DNA of 7,827 nt from Pararhizobium_B sp051960215 (GCA_051960215.1 JBQCEN010000024.1:1-7827); one strand, 5' to 3'; numbered from the stretch's first letter, positions 1-6,442 are shown. Numbers and translations: made by a program. Notes: generated by a model not told the origin, from the sequence alone.

Positions 1-228
1 CTGAAGCTCCTGGTCGTCGTCAACGTCCTCGGCCTTGCGGCGACGGCGCTCGGCGCGGAATTCTTCGGACCGGTCGGGGCAGCCGTAGCCATCGCCGCCA
101 CCGTCATCACCTGGAACGTGATTGCCGTCGCGATCGCCCGCAATGCGATCGGCATCGATCCGTCCTTGCTGGGCTTCCTTCGCCGCCGGCCGGTGCTGCG
201 CGGCGAACTCGCCGAGGGCCGCGAATGA
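1..228 (+). CDS. C-terminal end of a probable Wzx/MOP-family polysaccharide flippase (5'-truncated by the window)
   Basis: Frame 1 is open from the first base to TGA at 226-228, giving 75 residues with no start inside the window. The fragment begins with two strongly hydrophobic stretches (about residues 2-18 and 23-48), consistent with the last two membrane helices of a 12-14-helix transporter. A short basic cytoplasmic tail follows, containing GIDPSLLGFLRRR. In rhizobial lipopolysaccharide/exopolysaccharide flippases of the MOP superfamily I recall a similar 'GIDPSLLG' segment after the last helix. Such proteins move undecaprenyl-linked repeat units across the inner membrane. The stop overlaps the start of the downstream glycosyltransferase (ATGA), so the two genes are probably translated together, which fits the role. 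The family call rests on a short hydrophobic tail plus context. Another multi-pass polysaccharide membrane protein is possible. Confidence 0.62.
   Translation: MKLLVVVNVLGLAATALGAEFFGPVGAAVAIAATVITWNVIAVAIARNAIGIDPSLLGFLRRRPVLRGELAEGRE
214..218 (+). promoter_or_regulatory. Ribosome binding site of the GT4 gene, inside the flippase 3' end
   Basis: GAGGG lies 6 nt upstream of ATG 225. It supports this start and coupled translation across the ATGA overlap. Confidence 0.55.
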
Positions 229-1325
229 AGATCGTCCAGGTCCAGACGCAGGCCGAAGCTGCCGGCGCGCAGCGGATTTCCGACATGGTGGGCGCGGGCC
301 TCCGAGCGCGCGGCCACGACGTGCGTACCGTCTTCATGTACCGCAAGACCGACGTCTACGACGCCGATCCCTACGCCGATTTCGTTCTGCGGGACCCACC
401 GGCCGGCCTCGGCGGCCAGATCCGCGCCTGCATCGGGCTTGCAACCTATCTGCGGGCGCAAAGGCCCGAGGCGGTCATCTCCTATCAGCACTACGGCAAC
501 ATCTTCGGCACGATCGGCGCCCGGTTCGCCAGTGTGCGCCACGTGCTTGCCAACCAGAGCGGCGCCCCGCAGAGCCGTGGCGTCATGGGGCTGCTGTCGC
601 GCATCGACAAGCTGATGGGCGTCGTCGGCCTCTATCAGCTCAACGTCGTCAATTCGGCCTGGAACGAGGCACAGTTCGCCGATTACCCGCAAGCCTATCG
701 CCGGCGCCTGCGCCGCATCGACCACGGCGTCGCCGGTCCCGAGCGGGGGACCGACAAGGCGGCGGCACGGGCGGCCTTCGGCCTGCCGCAGGAGGTGATG
801 CTCGCCGTCACGACCGGTCGGCAGGTGCGGCAGAAGAACCACATCGCCCTGATCGAGGCGCTGCCCGAACTCCCGCACTTGCATCTGGCGCTGGCCGGCG
901 TCGGGCCTGAGGGCGAACGGCTTGCCGCCGCGGCGGTCGCGGCGAGCGTCGCCGACCGGGTGCATTTCGTCGGCGAGGTGGCGCCGGCCCGCATCTTCGA
1001 GTTCCTTGCCGCCGGCGACCTCTACGTCTTCCCCTCGCAGAACGAGACCTTCGGCCTTTCGGTCGTCGAGGCGGCGATCGCCGGCCTTCCGGTCGTCTCG
1101 AACGGCCTGCCGGTGCTGCGCGAGGTTCTCTCGACGGAGGATGGTGAGCCGGCCGCGGTCTTCTCCGACGCCGACGATGCGGCCGCCATCGCGCGTGCGG
1201 TTGCCGCCGTGATCGAGACGCCGGGGCTCGGCGAGCAACTCGCCGCCGCGGGTCGCCGGCTGGCGGACAAGTATTCGACGGCGACGATGTGCCGGGCTTA
1301 CGAGGCGCTCTTGACCGGTCGCTGA
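225..1325 (+). CDS. GT4-family (GT-B fold) glycosyltransferase
   Basis: A 366-residue protein of usual length for family GT4, starting at the ATG of an ATGA overlap with the upstream flippase. The N-terminal Rossmann half opens with MKIVQVQTQAEAAGAQR, the acceptor-side domain that begins many GT4 enzymes. The C-terminal nucleotide-sugar domain carries GRQVRQKNH (198-206, the basic residues that contact donor phosphates), LAGVGPE (223-229), FVGEV (248-252) and ETFGLSVVE (274-282). The last contains the E-x7-E pair typical of retaining GT4 enzymes (E274, E282). There is no signal peptide or transmembrane segment, so it probably works at the cytoplasmic face of the inner membrane, adding a sugar to a lipid-linked polysaccharide intermediate. 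Donor and acceptor cannot be read from the sequence. Its last 28 bp overlap the 3' end of the opposite-strand gene. Confidence 0.9.
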   Translation: MKIVQVQTQAEAAGAQRISDMVGAGLRARGHDVRTVFMYRKTDVYDADPYADFVLRDPPAGLGGQIRACIGLATYLRAQRPEAVISYQHYGNIFGTIGARFASVRHVLANQSGAPQSRGVMGLLSRIDKLMGVVGLYQLNVVNSAWNEAQFADYPQAYRRRLRRIDHGVAGPERGTDKAAARAAFGLPQEVMLAVTTGRQVRQKNHIALIEALPELPHLHLALAGVGPEGERLAAAAVAASVADRVHFVGEVAPARIFEFLAAGDLYVFPSQNETFGLSVVEAAIAGLPVVSNGLPVLREVLSTEDGEPAAVFSDADDAAAIARAVAAVIETPGLGEQLAAAGRRLADKYSTATMCRAYEALLTGR

Positions 1326-2794
1326 CGGCCCTTGCGGACGGCGGCGATCCCGTCGATCACCTCGAGCTGACCTGTACGGTTGAGCGTGTGGATCTTTGGA
1401 TAGGGCCAGTCGCCGCCAGCGTCGATCGGCTGCGGCGGCGCGAGGCGCACCGTCGTCCGGTCGAGTTCGATGATGGTCGAGAGCCCGAGCCCGCCGCCAT
1501 AGCCCTCCGTTCCGTCCTGCACCGGCAGGACCAGCCGTTCGCCGAGGTCGACGACCGCGCCGCCGGGACGTGCCGCGCGCCGGTCGATGATGATCGGGTT
1601 CATCGGGTGCGGCATCCATGGACCTGCCAGCCGGTCGGCATGGAAGACGACGAGCGTGTCGGACGTGCTGCCGTAGCCGTCGCGCTCGGTCGCGAGCAGG
1701 TAGAGCGTGCCGTCCTTCTCGACGAGCGTCGCGTCGGAGATCTCGCGGTCCTCGATCAGCACATGCGCCGGTTGCCAGCGATCGGGAAACTCCAGGCACC
1801 GGTAGAGCGTCAGCCGGCCGCTGGCGCTCCCCTCCGGCAGCATCCAGATCGCGCCGTCGCGCTCGAAGACGAACGGGTAGGAGAGATGGTGCGGCTCCTC
1901 CAGCACCGGCCGCGGCGGCGAGGCGCCGCCCGCGCCGTCGATCTCGCTGACGGAGATCACGGCCTTGCCGGTCGCGTGCGGATAGTCCTCGACGAAGATG
2001 AAGCGCCGTCCCTGCCACGCGAACGGAAAGGGATCGGCATAGAAATGGTCGCCCGCGTCGGGAAGAACACGCCAGCCGTCGCCGAGGCGGCCCGTCTCGG
2101 CAACGCCGGGGCCGGCGTGCAGGCGATAGCCGACGCGCCAGTGGGCGTGCCGGAAGCGCGTTCGTCTGAGAGCCTCGCGTCCGAGCCGGGGCAGGGCGCG
2201 TGTCAGGTAGGCCGTCGCAAACGACCGTGCGCTCGGGGAGGCGGGCAGTGGCACTGCCGTTCCGGCCGGCTGTCCCGGCTGCTCGGCGACCGCCCGCACC
2301 GCGGAGACCGCAAGGGTGATCGCCCGCGCGAGCACATCTTCGGCACCAAGCGCGGTCGATTCGCGCTTGTCGACCATCGGTGCCGCCCGCGCCACCGCCT
2401 TTCCGTCGAGGACTGCTTCCACCTCCGGCAGTCGTCCGCGCGCCAGCGCCGTCATGATCGTCCAGTCCGCCGGTGAGCCGTCGAAGAGCAGCCGTAGCGT
2501 CGGCGTCTCCGTCTCCGTCCCTGCCGCGCCGCCCGCCAGATCGATCCGGAGCGCCGCGGGACGCTTCGGCCCCTCCATAGGCAGGTCCTCGATCGTCTGC
2601 ATCAGGCCACGCCCGTGCCTGCGGAAGATGCGTCGCTCGACGGCCACCGCCACCGCCATCGTCCATGGCCATGGATGGCGGTCCGGCTCTCCAAGCACTG
2701 CGACGTCGTGACCCGCCGCCGTGAGGCGTTCGATGAGCACGCGGTTCCAGAGTCGCGGAGAAGGACTGGGAATGATGACGTCGATCGAGAGCAA
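1298..2794 (-). CDS. Formyltransferase-like protein with a GINT1-type (glucosamine inositolphosphorylceramide transferase-like) C-terminal domain
   Basis: A 498-residue protein. Residues 1-170 resemble the N-terminal nucleotide-binding part of formyltransferase-like proteins (IDVIIPSPSPRLWNRVLIERL at 4-24; LRLLFDGSP at 100-108). Residues 171-215 form a low-complexity linker. Residues 218-487 match the order of motifs I recall from plant GINT1 N-terminal domains, a GH43-like propeller: ADPFPFAWQGRRFIFVE (253-269), HLSYPFVF (303-310), WMLPEGSASGRLTLYR (317-332), GPWMPHPMNPI (391-401) and VIDG (479-482). Plant GINT1 transfers a GlcNAc/GlcN unit to inositolphosphorylceramide. The bacterial substrate is unknown, and with these neighbours a sugar-modifying role in polysaccharide synthesis is inferred. 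The start is TTG with AGAGGA five bases upstream; no other start keeps the conserved IDVIIP strand. The N-terminal half lacks an obvious catalytic formyltransferase HxSLLP motif, so formyl transfer is doubtful. Confidence 0.78.
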   Translation of the reverse strand: MLSIDVIIPSPSPRLWNRVLIERLTAAGHDVAVLGEPDRHPWPWTMAVAVAVERRIFRRHGRGLMQTIEDLPMEGPKRPAALRIDLAGGAAGTETETPTLRLLFDGSPADWTIMTALARGRLPEVEAVLDGKAVARAAPMVDKRESTALGAEDVLARAITLAVSAVRAVAEQPGQPAGTAVPLPASPSARSFATAYLTRALPRLGREALRRTRFRHAHWRVGYRLHAGPGVAETGRLGDGWRVLPDAGDHFYADPFPFAWQGRRFIFVEDYPHATGKAVISVSEIDGAGGASPPRPVLEEPHHLSYPFVFERDGAIWMLPEGSASGRLTLYRCLEFPDRWQPAHVLIEDREISDATLVEKDGTLYLLATERDGYGSTSDTLVVFHADRLAGPWMPHPMNPIIIDRRAARPGGAVVDLGERLVLPVQDGTEGYGGGLGLSTIIELDRTTVRLAPPQPIDAGGDWPYPKIHTLNRTGQLEVIDGIAAVRKGRQRPVKSAS

Positions 2795-2797
2795 CGG

Positions 2798-2805
2798 CTT
2801 CCTCT
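2798..2805 (-). promoter_or_regulatory. Ribosome binding site that decides the TTG start at 2794
   Basis: On the - strand AGAGGAAG ends 3 nt before TTG 2794 (AGAGGA is 5 nt away). The frame stays open upstream to a TGA at 2866-2864 without an ATG, so this site is the main reason to start at TTG. Confidence 0.6.
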
Positions 2806-2838
2806 GTTCGTTGCGCTTATGCTTCGCCGGTCTTTCCG

Positions 2839-2867
2839 AAAGCGCGTCACTACGGTCTGCCCGTCAA
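2839..2867 (-). promoter_or_regulatory. Possible sigma-70 promoter for the GINT1-type gene
   Basis: On the - strand TTGACG (2867-2862) is a good alphaproteobacterial -35. At 17 bp spacing the -10 position reads CGCTTT (2844-2839), which is poor. A start near 2832 would give a leader of about 37 nt. It is the best candidate in the divergent gap, but only the -35 is convincing. Confidence 0.3.
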
Positions 2868-2969
2868 AAATTACCTCCCGGTTTACATTGCCGTCTTTCC
2901 CTGGTTGCTCGCGACCTCTGCCCGCCGATGACGTCGCAGCAGGGCGTAAACCACGCTCGGAACATCCGT

Positions 2970-2998
2970 TTGACTTGCCCGTGCCGCGAGCGCCAAAG
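2970..2998 (+). promoter_or_regulatory. Possible sigma-70 promoter for the CelD-type gene
   Basis: TTGACT (2970-2975) is a good -35. With a 17 bp spacer the -10 would be CCAAAG (2993-2998), which is weak. Transcription would begin near 3005, downstream of the alternative GTG at 3001, and so would favour the ATG at 3043 as the start of the coding region. Confidence 0.28.
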
Positions 2999-3042
2999 CT
3001 GTGGCTCGATCACCCGAACTGCGACCGCTCCGGCACTTCATC

Positions 3043-4179
3043 ATGTTCGACGTCACCATCGAGAACGCCTTCGATTTCCTCTCGGCGGACTACCGCGACC
3101 TCTTCGCGCGCTCCGAGGCGACGGCCTTCCAGCATCCCGTCTGGCTGGACGCGCTCTATCGGCAGTTGGCTCCGGCGCTGCAGGCAAAGCCGCTGATCGT
3201 CGTCATTCGCCGAGCGGGCGGCCTTGCGATGGTGCTGCCGCTGACGCGGCGGCGCTTTGCCGGGCTTCGCGTGGTGGAGTTCGCGGACCTCCGCGTCTCC
3301 GACTATGCGGCGCCGGTCTGCGATGCGGAGACGTTCGCGGCGATCCTGTCCGATCGGGCTCTCGTCGGCCGCATCCGCGCCAGTCTCAAGCCCTACGAGA
3401 TGCTGAGGATCGCGAAGCTTCGCACCGAGGGATTGCCGATCGAGGAGCTGCTCGGCATCAAGGGGCGCGAGGCGATGGGAACCAACGCCTATGCGACGCC
3501 GCTTGCCGCGACCTTCGAGGATTGGCAGGCGGCGAGCCTGCAGCGGTCCTATGTCAAGGAGCTCGCGAAGAAGTCGCGTCAGTTGCACCGGCGCGGCAAC
3601 GCCGTGTTCGGCTGCGCCGAGGGGAGGGCGGAGGTCTCCGCCACCATGCAGGCGCTCCAGGCCTTTCGCGGCATCCGCTTCCGCGACGAGGAAGACACCG
3701 ACATCATGCAGTTGCCGGCCTATTTCGCCTTCTACGCCGCCGTGGCGGAAGGGGGGCGCGAGGCCTATGCCCGCGTCTACCGGTTGACGATGGACGGAAC
3801 CACGATCGCTGCGGCGCTTGCCCTCGTCCATCGCGGAGCAGTCCACGTGGTGCTGAGCGGCTTCGACCAGGCGGGCTATGGCCGTCAGTCGGTCGGAAAC
3901 CTGCTCTTCGAATTCATCGCCCGCGACAGCATTGCCCGCGGCGATACGGCGCTTGATTTCACGATCGGTGACGAGCCTTACAAGCTCACCTTCGGTGCGA
4001 CCGCGAGCCCGATGTGGCGCGTTTCCCGCGCCGGCTCGCCGCTCGGCCATGCGGCGGGCCTCCTCATGCGTCGGATGCCGGCTGCCCGCAGCTTCGCACG
4101 CCGCATCGTCCACGGCGCCCCCTCCTCCGCCGGAACGCCAGCCAGCACCGCGCACTATGACGAGGCGGCGAACGGCTGA
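3043..4179 (+). CDS. CelD/BcsL-type GNAT-fold acyltransferase
   Basis: A 378-residue protein from ATG 3043; an in-frame GTG at 3001 would add 14 residues. It matches the CelD/BcsL acetyltransferase family (Pfam Acetyltransf_6 type): FQHPVWLDA (29-37) as the early family signature, a variable middle, then the C-terminal GNAT domain with a basic KELAKKSRQLHRRGN segment (172-186), GTTIAAALALVHRG (252-265) and the hallmark DFTIGDEPYKLTFGA (305-319), where GDEPYK is near invariant. No membrane segment is visible, so it is cytoplasmic. Family members occur in cellulose and exopolysaccharide loci and are thought to acylate sugars or precursors, which fits the surrounding genes. The acyl donor and acceptor are unknown. 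I prefer ATG 3043 because family members begin close to this residue and neither start has a strong ribosome binding site. The gene is convergent with the oxidoreductase, 48 bp away. Confidence 0.82.
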   Translation: MFDVTIENAFDFLSADYRDLFARSEATAFQHPVWLDALYRQLAPALQAKPLIVVIRRAGGLAMVLPLTRRRFAGLRVVEFADLRVSDYAAPVCDAETFAAILSDRALVGRIRASLKPYEMLRIAKLRTEGLPIEELLGIKGREAMGTNAYATPLAATFEDWQAASLQRSYVKELAKKSRQLHRRGNAVFGCAEGRAEVSATMQALQAFRGIRFRDEEDTDIMQLPAYFAFYAAVAEGGREAYARVYRLTMDGTTIAAALALVHRGAVHVVLSGFDQAGYGRQSVGNLLFEFIARDSIARGDTALDFTIGDEPYKLTFGATASPMWRVSRAGSPLGHAAGLLMRRMPAARSFARRIVHGAPSSAGTPASTAHYDEAANG

Positions 4180-4212
4180 GACCGTCCGCCTGATTTCCCG
4201 GAAGATATGAGA

Positions 4213-4251
4213 ACGAAGGGCGTCCGCTCACGCGGCGATGCGGGCCTTCGT
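4213..4251. terminator. Weak hairpin between convergent genes
   Basis: ACGAAGG (4213-4219) pairs with CCTTCGT (4245-4251), enclosing a smaller CCGC-TCAC-GCGG hairpin (4224-4235). It sits where transcription from both sides would end, but there is no T-tract on either strand and one arm lies in the oxidoreductase reading frame. It could be a bidirectional terminator or chance pairing in G+C-rich DNA. Confidence 0.2.
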
Positions 4252-5430
4252 CCGGCGCAGCGTCGCTGCGATCTGCGGCGCCACGCCGTCGAGCGTCGCC
4301 ATCGTCCGCCGGCGCGCGATCAGGAGCCGCCGCCGCGCATGCCAGCCAAGGCCGGGATCGACCGTCAGGCTGCGGCGGTAATGCGCGAGCGCGATGGCGC
4401 GCGCGTCCATCGCCTGCTTCACCGGATCGTCGTACTAGGCCGCGATTTTGTCGGCGGCCATTCCCGGCGTCGCGAGCCACGCCGGCACATGCACGGTGCA
4501 GAGCCGTTCGACGTCGGTGAGCAGCCGGCTGACGCCCGTTCCGGCCGCCGGGCAGGACGTCTGGAAGGCGTCGCCGATCACCACGACGCCGTCGCGCCGG
4601 CAGTTCCGCGCAACCGCGATGTCCATGACCCACGCCTGCACGGCGCCGGCGATCTCGAACTCGCCGATCAGCCGCCGCGCCCCCGGCATCGCCTCGACGA
4701 GCGTGGCGACCGGCGCGCTCCTCAGCGCCTTCACCCACGGCTCGCCGTGGTCGAGGAAGGTGAAGAGGTTCGCCCGCATCGCGCCGCGGACGGGGAAGAG
4801 CGTCAGATAGTCGATGCCGTCGCCGAACCGCTCGCCGTAGAACGTCAGCGACGGATAGGCGAAGGTGTCGCGCGCCAAGGGTCGGATGTCGAAGCCGAAG
4901 GAGAGCGACTGGCGTTCGTGGATGACATGCCGTTCGATGCCGAGCCGGCGCTTCAGCACGTCACCCATCCCGGTCGCGAGCACGACGAGCCGCGCCTCGA
5001 TCTCGCCCCCGCCGCCAAGCACGACGGTCTGGCGATGCGGTCCGGTCTGGACGTCGTCGACACGCGCCGAAATGCGATGCACGGTGGACGGCAGCGCCTG
5101 CCGGAGCGCCGAAACGAAGTCTCGATAGCGGATCCCGAAGTGCGGCGCGCGCGTCGCGTCGACGATCCGTCCCCTATGGACGTTGACGATGTGGTCGTAG
5201 CGCTCCGCTCCTGCGGTGACGGCGCCAAGGAGGCCGAGGCGGTCGAGGATCTCGATCTGGTCGCCGCCGATCTTCTCGACGCGGAATTCCGCCAGCCGCG
5301 CCGTATCCACATCGATCAGCGCCACGTCATGGCCCGACCGGCCGAGGACGATCGCCGCGAGCGTTCCGCCGAGGCCGCCACCGACGATGGCGACGTCCGT
5401 TTTCACGATGGAAGGGGAGGCACGGCTCAT
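4228..5430 (-). pseudogene. FAD-dependent oxidoreductase (halogenase/monooxygenase-like fold) interrupted by an in-frame TAG
   Basis: From ATG 5430 the frame runs 331 codons to TAG at 4437-4435, then continues in the same frame for 68 codons to TGA at 4230-4228; read through, it would be 400 residues. The first part is a class A flavoprotein: dinucleotide-binding VAIVGGGLGGTLAA (13-26), LATG (151-154) and the second FAD motif GVVVIGDAFQTSCPAAGTGV (281-300). The tail (YDDPVKQAMDARAIALAHYR) looks like the normal C-terminal helix region following PAWLATPGMAADKIAA, and only about 6 of its 68 codons end in A or T. It may be a fresh nonsense mutation, a read-through product, a sequencing error, or a functional truncated enzyme, since both FAD motifs lie before the stop. 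The start overlaps the GT26 stop (ATGA), with TGAGG 8 nt upstream, so the two are coupled. Substrate unknown; context suggests sugar or lipid-carrier chemistry. Confidence 0.8.
4435..4437 (-). other. Premature in-frame TAG codon
   Basis: On the - strand the codons read GCC-TAG-TAC-GAC. The frame is open on both sides (codons 1-331 and 333-400). A one-base change from TAC or another aromatic codon would explain it, because an aromatic residue is what I would expect between KIAA and YDDP in relatives. Confidence 0.85.
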
Positions 5431-6203
5431 TCCGAATACCTCAGGATCGCATAGAGGGCGGCGGGATTGGTCGTCAGGTAGCGCCAGAAGAGGCGCCGCG
5501 GCTCGATAAGCGCGCGCCACAGCCATTCGAAACCGGCAGCCTGCATCCAGCCCGGCGCACGCCGGTTCTTGCCGGAGAGGTGGTTGAAGAGGCCGCCCGA
5601 GGTCTTGATGACGCCGACATTGGTGAGCCGGTCGGAGAAATCGTGCACGAACTTCTGCTCGAGCGGCACGCCGAGGCCGAGCCAGAGGATGTCGGGCGCG
5701 AGCGCGTTGATCTCGTCGAGCTTGGCGAGCAGCGCCGCGCCGCGCAGATAGCCGTGCGAGGCGCCGACGATCCTGAGCTTCGGGTGCAGCGCTCTGGCAC
5801 GCGCGACCGCCCGCCGGTTCTCCTCTTCGGTCGCCCCGAAAAGGTAGAAGGTCTCGCCGCTCTCCTCGGCGATCCGGGCGACGTCATGGAAAAGATCGGT
5901 CGTCGCGACGCGTTCCGGAAGCGCGGTGCGGCAGAGAAAGCGCGATGCGAAGACGAGCGGCTGCCCGTCGGCGAGGATCTGGTCCGAGCTGCGGATCATC
6001 GCATCGAGGTCTGCGTCGCGCCGGGCACGGGCGACGACCTCGCCGTTGACGGAAGTGAAATAGAGAGGCCGGCGTCCGCGTTCGGCGCTCCGGGCTGCCC
6101 GGATCATCGACGCCGCCGCCGTCTCCCGGTCGATGGCGACGACGGGAAGACCGCCGATGCGGGCGATGGGCATGGCATGCGAATTCTGCTCGGCGACCTG
6201 CAT
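5427..6203 (-). CDS. WecG/TagA/CpsF-family (GT26) glycosyltransferase
   Basis: A 258-residue protein from ATG 6203, the normal family length. Family features in order: FTSVNGEVVARARRDADL (49-66), ADGQPLV (78-84, the ADG block near the proposed catalytic Asp), FYLFGATEEENRRAV (119-133, second Rossmann-like half), DILWLGLGVPLEQKFV (171-186, the G-x-P-x-E/Q block) and a C-terminal RAPGWMQAAGFEWLWR (215-230) followed by PRRLFWRYL (235-243), the basic membrane-associating appendage. Characterised relatives transfer ManNAc or ManNAcA (TagA, WecG), or a uronic acid, to a lipid-linked acceptor at the inner face of the membrane; the donor here cannot be predicted. An in-frame ATG at 6341 would add 46 Arg/Pro/Ser/Thr-rich residues unlike the family, and has no ribosome binding site. 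ATG 6203 has GGAG at 6217-6214, 10 nt away; ATG 6173 is also possible. It is the first gene of the unit with the oxidoreductase. Confidence 0.88.
   Translation of the reverse strand: MQVAEQNSHAMPIARIGGLPVVAIDRETAAASMIRAARSAERGRRPLYFTSVNGEVVARARRDADLDAMIRSSDQILADGQPLVFASRFLCRTALPERVATTDLFHDVARIAEESGETFYLFGATEEENRRAVARARALHPKLRIVGASHGYLRGAALLAKLDEINALAPDILWLGLGVPLEQKFVHDFSDRLTNVGVIKTSGGLFNHLSGKNRRAPGWMQAAGFEWLWRALIEPRRLFWRYLTTNPAALYAILRYSE
5439..5442 (-). promoter_or_regulatory. Ribosome binding site of the oxidoreductase inside the GT26 3' end
   Basis: On the - strand GAGG lies 8 nt before ATG 5430. It fixes the start at the ATGA overlap rather than at the upstream in-frame ATG at 5526. Confidence 0.5.
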
Positions 6204-6298
6204 CGAGGACGGGCTCCGTGTGCGCGTGGAAGGTGTGGAGGTGTGGCTGGCGCGGGGCGGCCGTGCGGCGGGGAAGAAGCGGATTTCCGGCTTCCGCC

Positions 6299-6314
6299 GA
6301 TCGGTCGACCGATC
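6299..6314. repeat. 16-bp perfect palindrome in the leader of the GT26 gene
   Basis: GATCGGTCGACCGATC is its own reverse complement. It lies about 95 bp upstream of the preferred GT26 start (6203) and downstream of the presumed promoter at 6415-6424. It could be an operator for a dimeric repressor. If translation starts at 6341 it would instead be coding (RDRSTDRR). Confidence 0.4.
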
Positions 6315-6397
6315 CCGCCAATGCTCGAAAGGAGATGACATTGCCCGCGCCCAGCTTCTGCCGGGTCTTTTACGCTGCCGCGGGGCGAGCCCGAAGA

Positions 6398-6442
6398 GAG
6401 TATTTCAGAGGTAGTTAATATATAGGATTTGAATCAATTTCG
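6398..6442 (-). promoter_or_regulatory. AT-rich island, probable promoter of the GT26-oxidoreductase unit
   Basis: This is the only clearly AT-rich stretch in the window. On the - strand it contains TCGAAA, a 17 bp spacer, then TATTAA, within the run TATATATTAA (6424-6415). These match 4 of 6 bases at each of the -35 and -10 sites. A start near 6408 would leave a leader of about 205 nt before ATG 6203. A promoter on the + strand from the same island cannot be excluded. Confidence 0.45.

Noticed and set aside
1289..2476. 395-codon + strand open frame opposite the GINT1-type gene
   Set aside because: It lies antisense to a gene with clear family motifs. Its translation is Arg/Pro/Asp/Val-rich without recognisable motifs, as expected from the reverse frame of G+C-rich codons.
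2662..2675. 14-bp palindrome TCCATGGCCATGGA
   Set aside because: It lies inside the coding region of the GINT1-type gene, where it encodes the HPWPWTM repeat of His/Pro/Trp codons. A regulatory role is unlikely.
3010..4155. 381-codon - strand open frame opposite the CelD-type gene
   Set aside because: It is an antisense shadow of a well-supported acyltransferase, with low-complexity Arg/Glu/Gly-rich composition and no domain.
4228..4422. Separate 64-residue protein starting at GTG 4422
   Set aside because: It is in the same frame as the oxidoreductase and follows its TAG directly. Its sequence looks like the C-terminal end of that protein, so it is treated as the separated tail rather than a gene.
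4207..5454. 415-codon + strand open frame opposite the oxidoreductase
   Set aside because: It is longer than the interrupted oxidoreductase frame but has no motif, whereas the - strand has GGGLGG and VVVIGDAF flavin motifs. The length comes from base composition.
6415..6434. Possible CtrA or FNR-like site in the AT-rich island
   Set aside because: There is only one TTAA half-site with no second copy at 7-bp spacing, and TTGAATCAA lacks the FNR spacing (TTGAT-N4-ATCAA).
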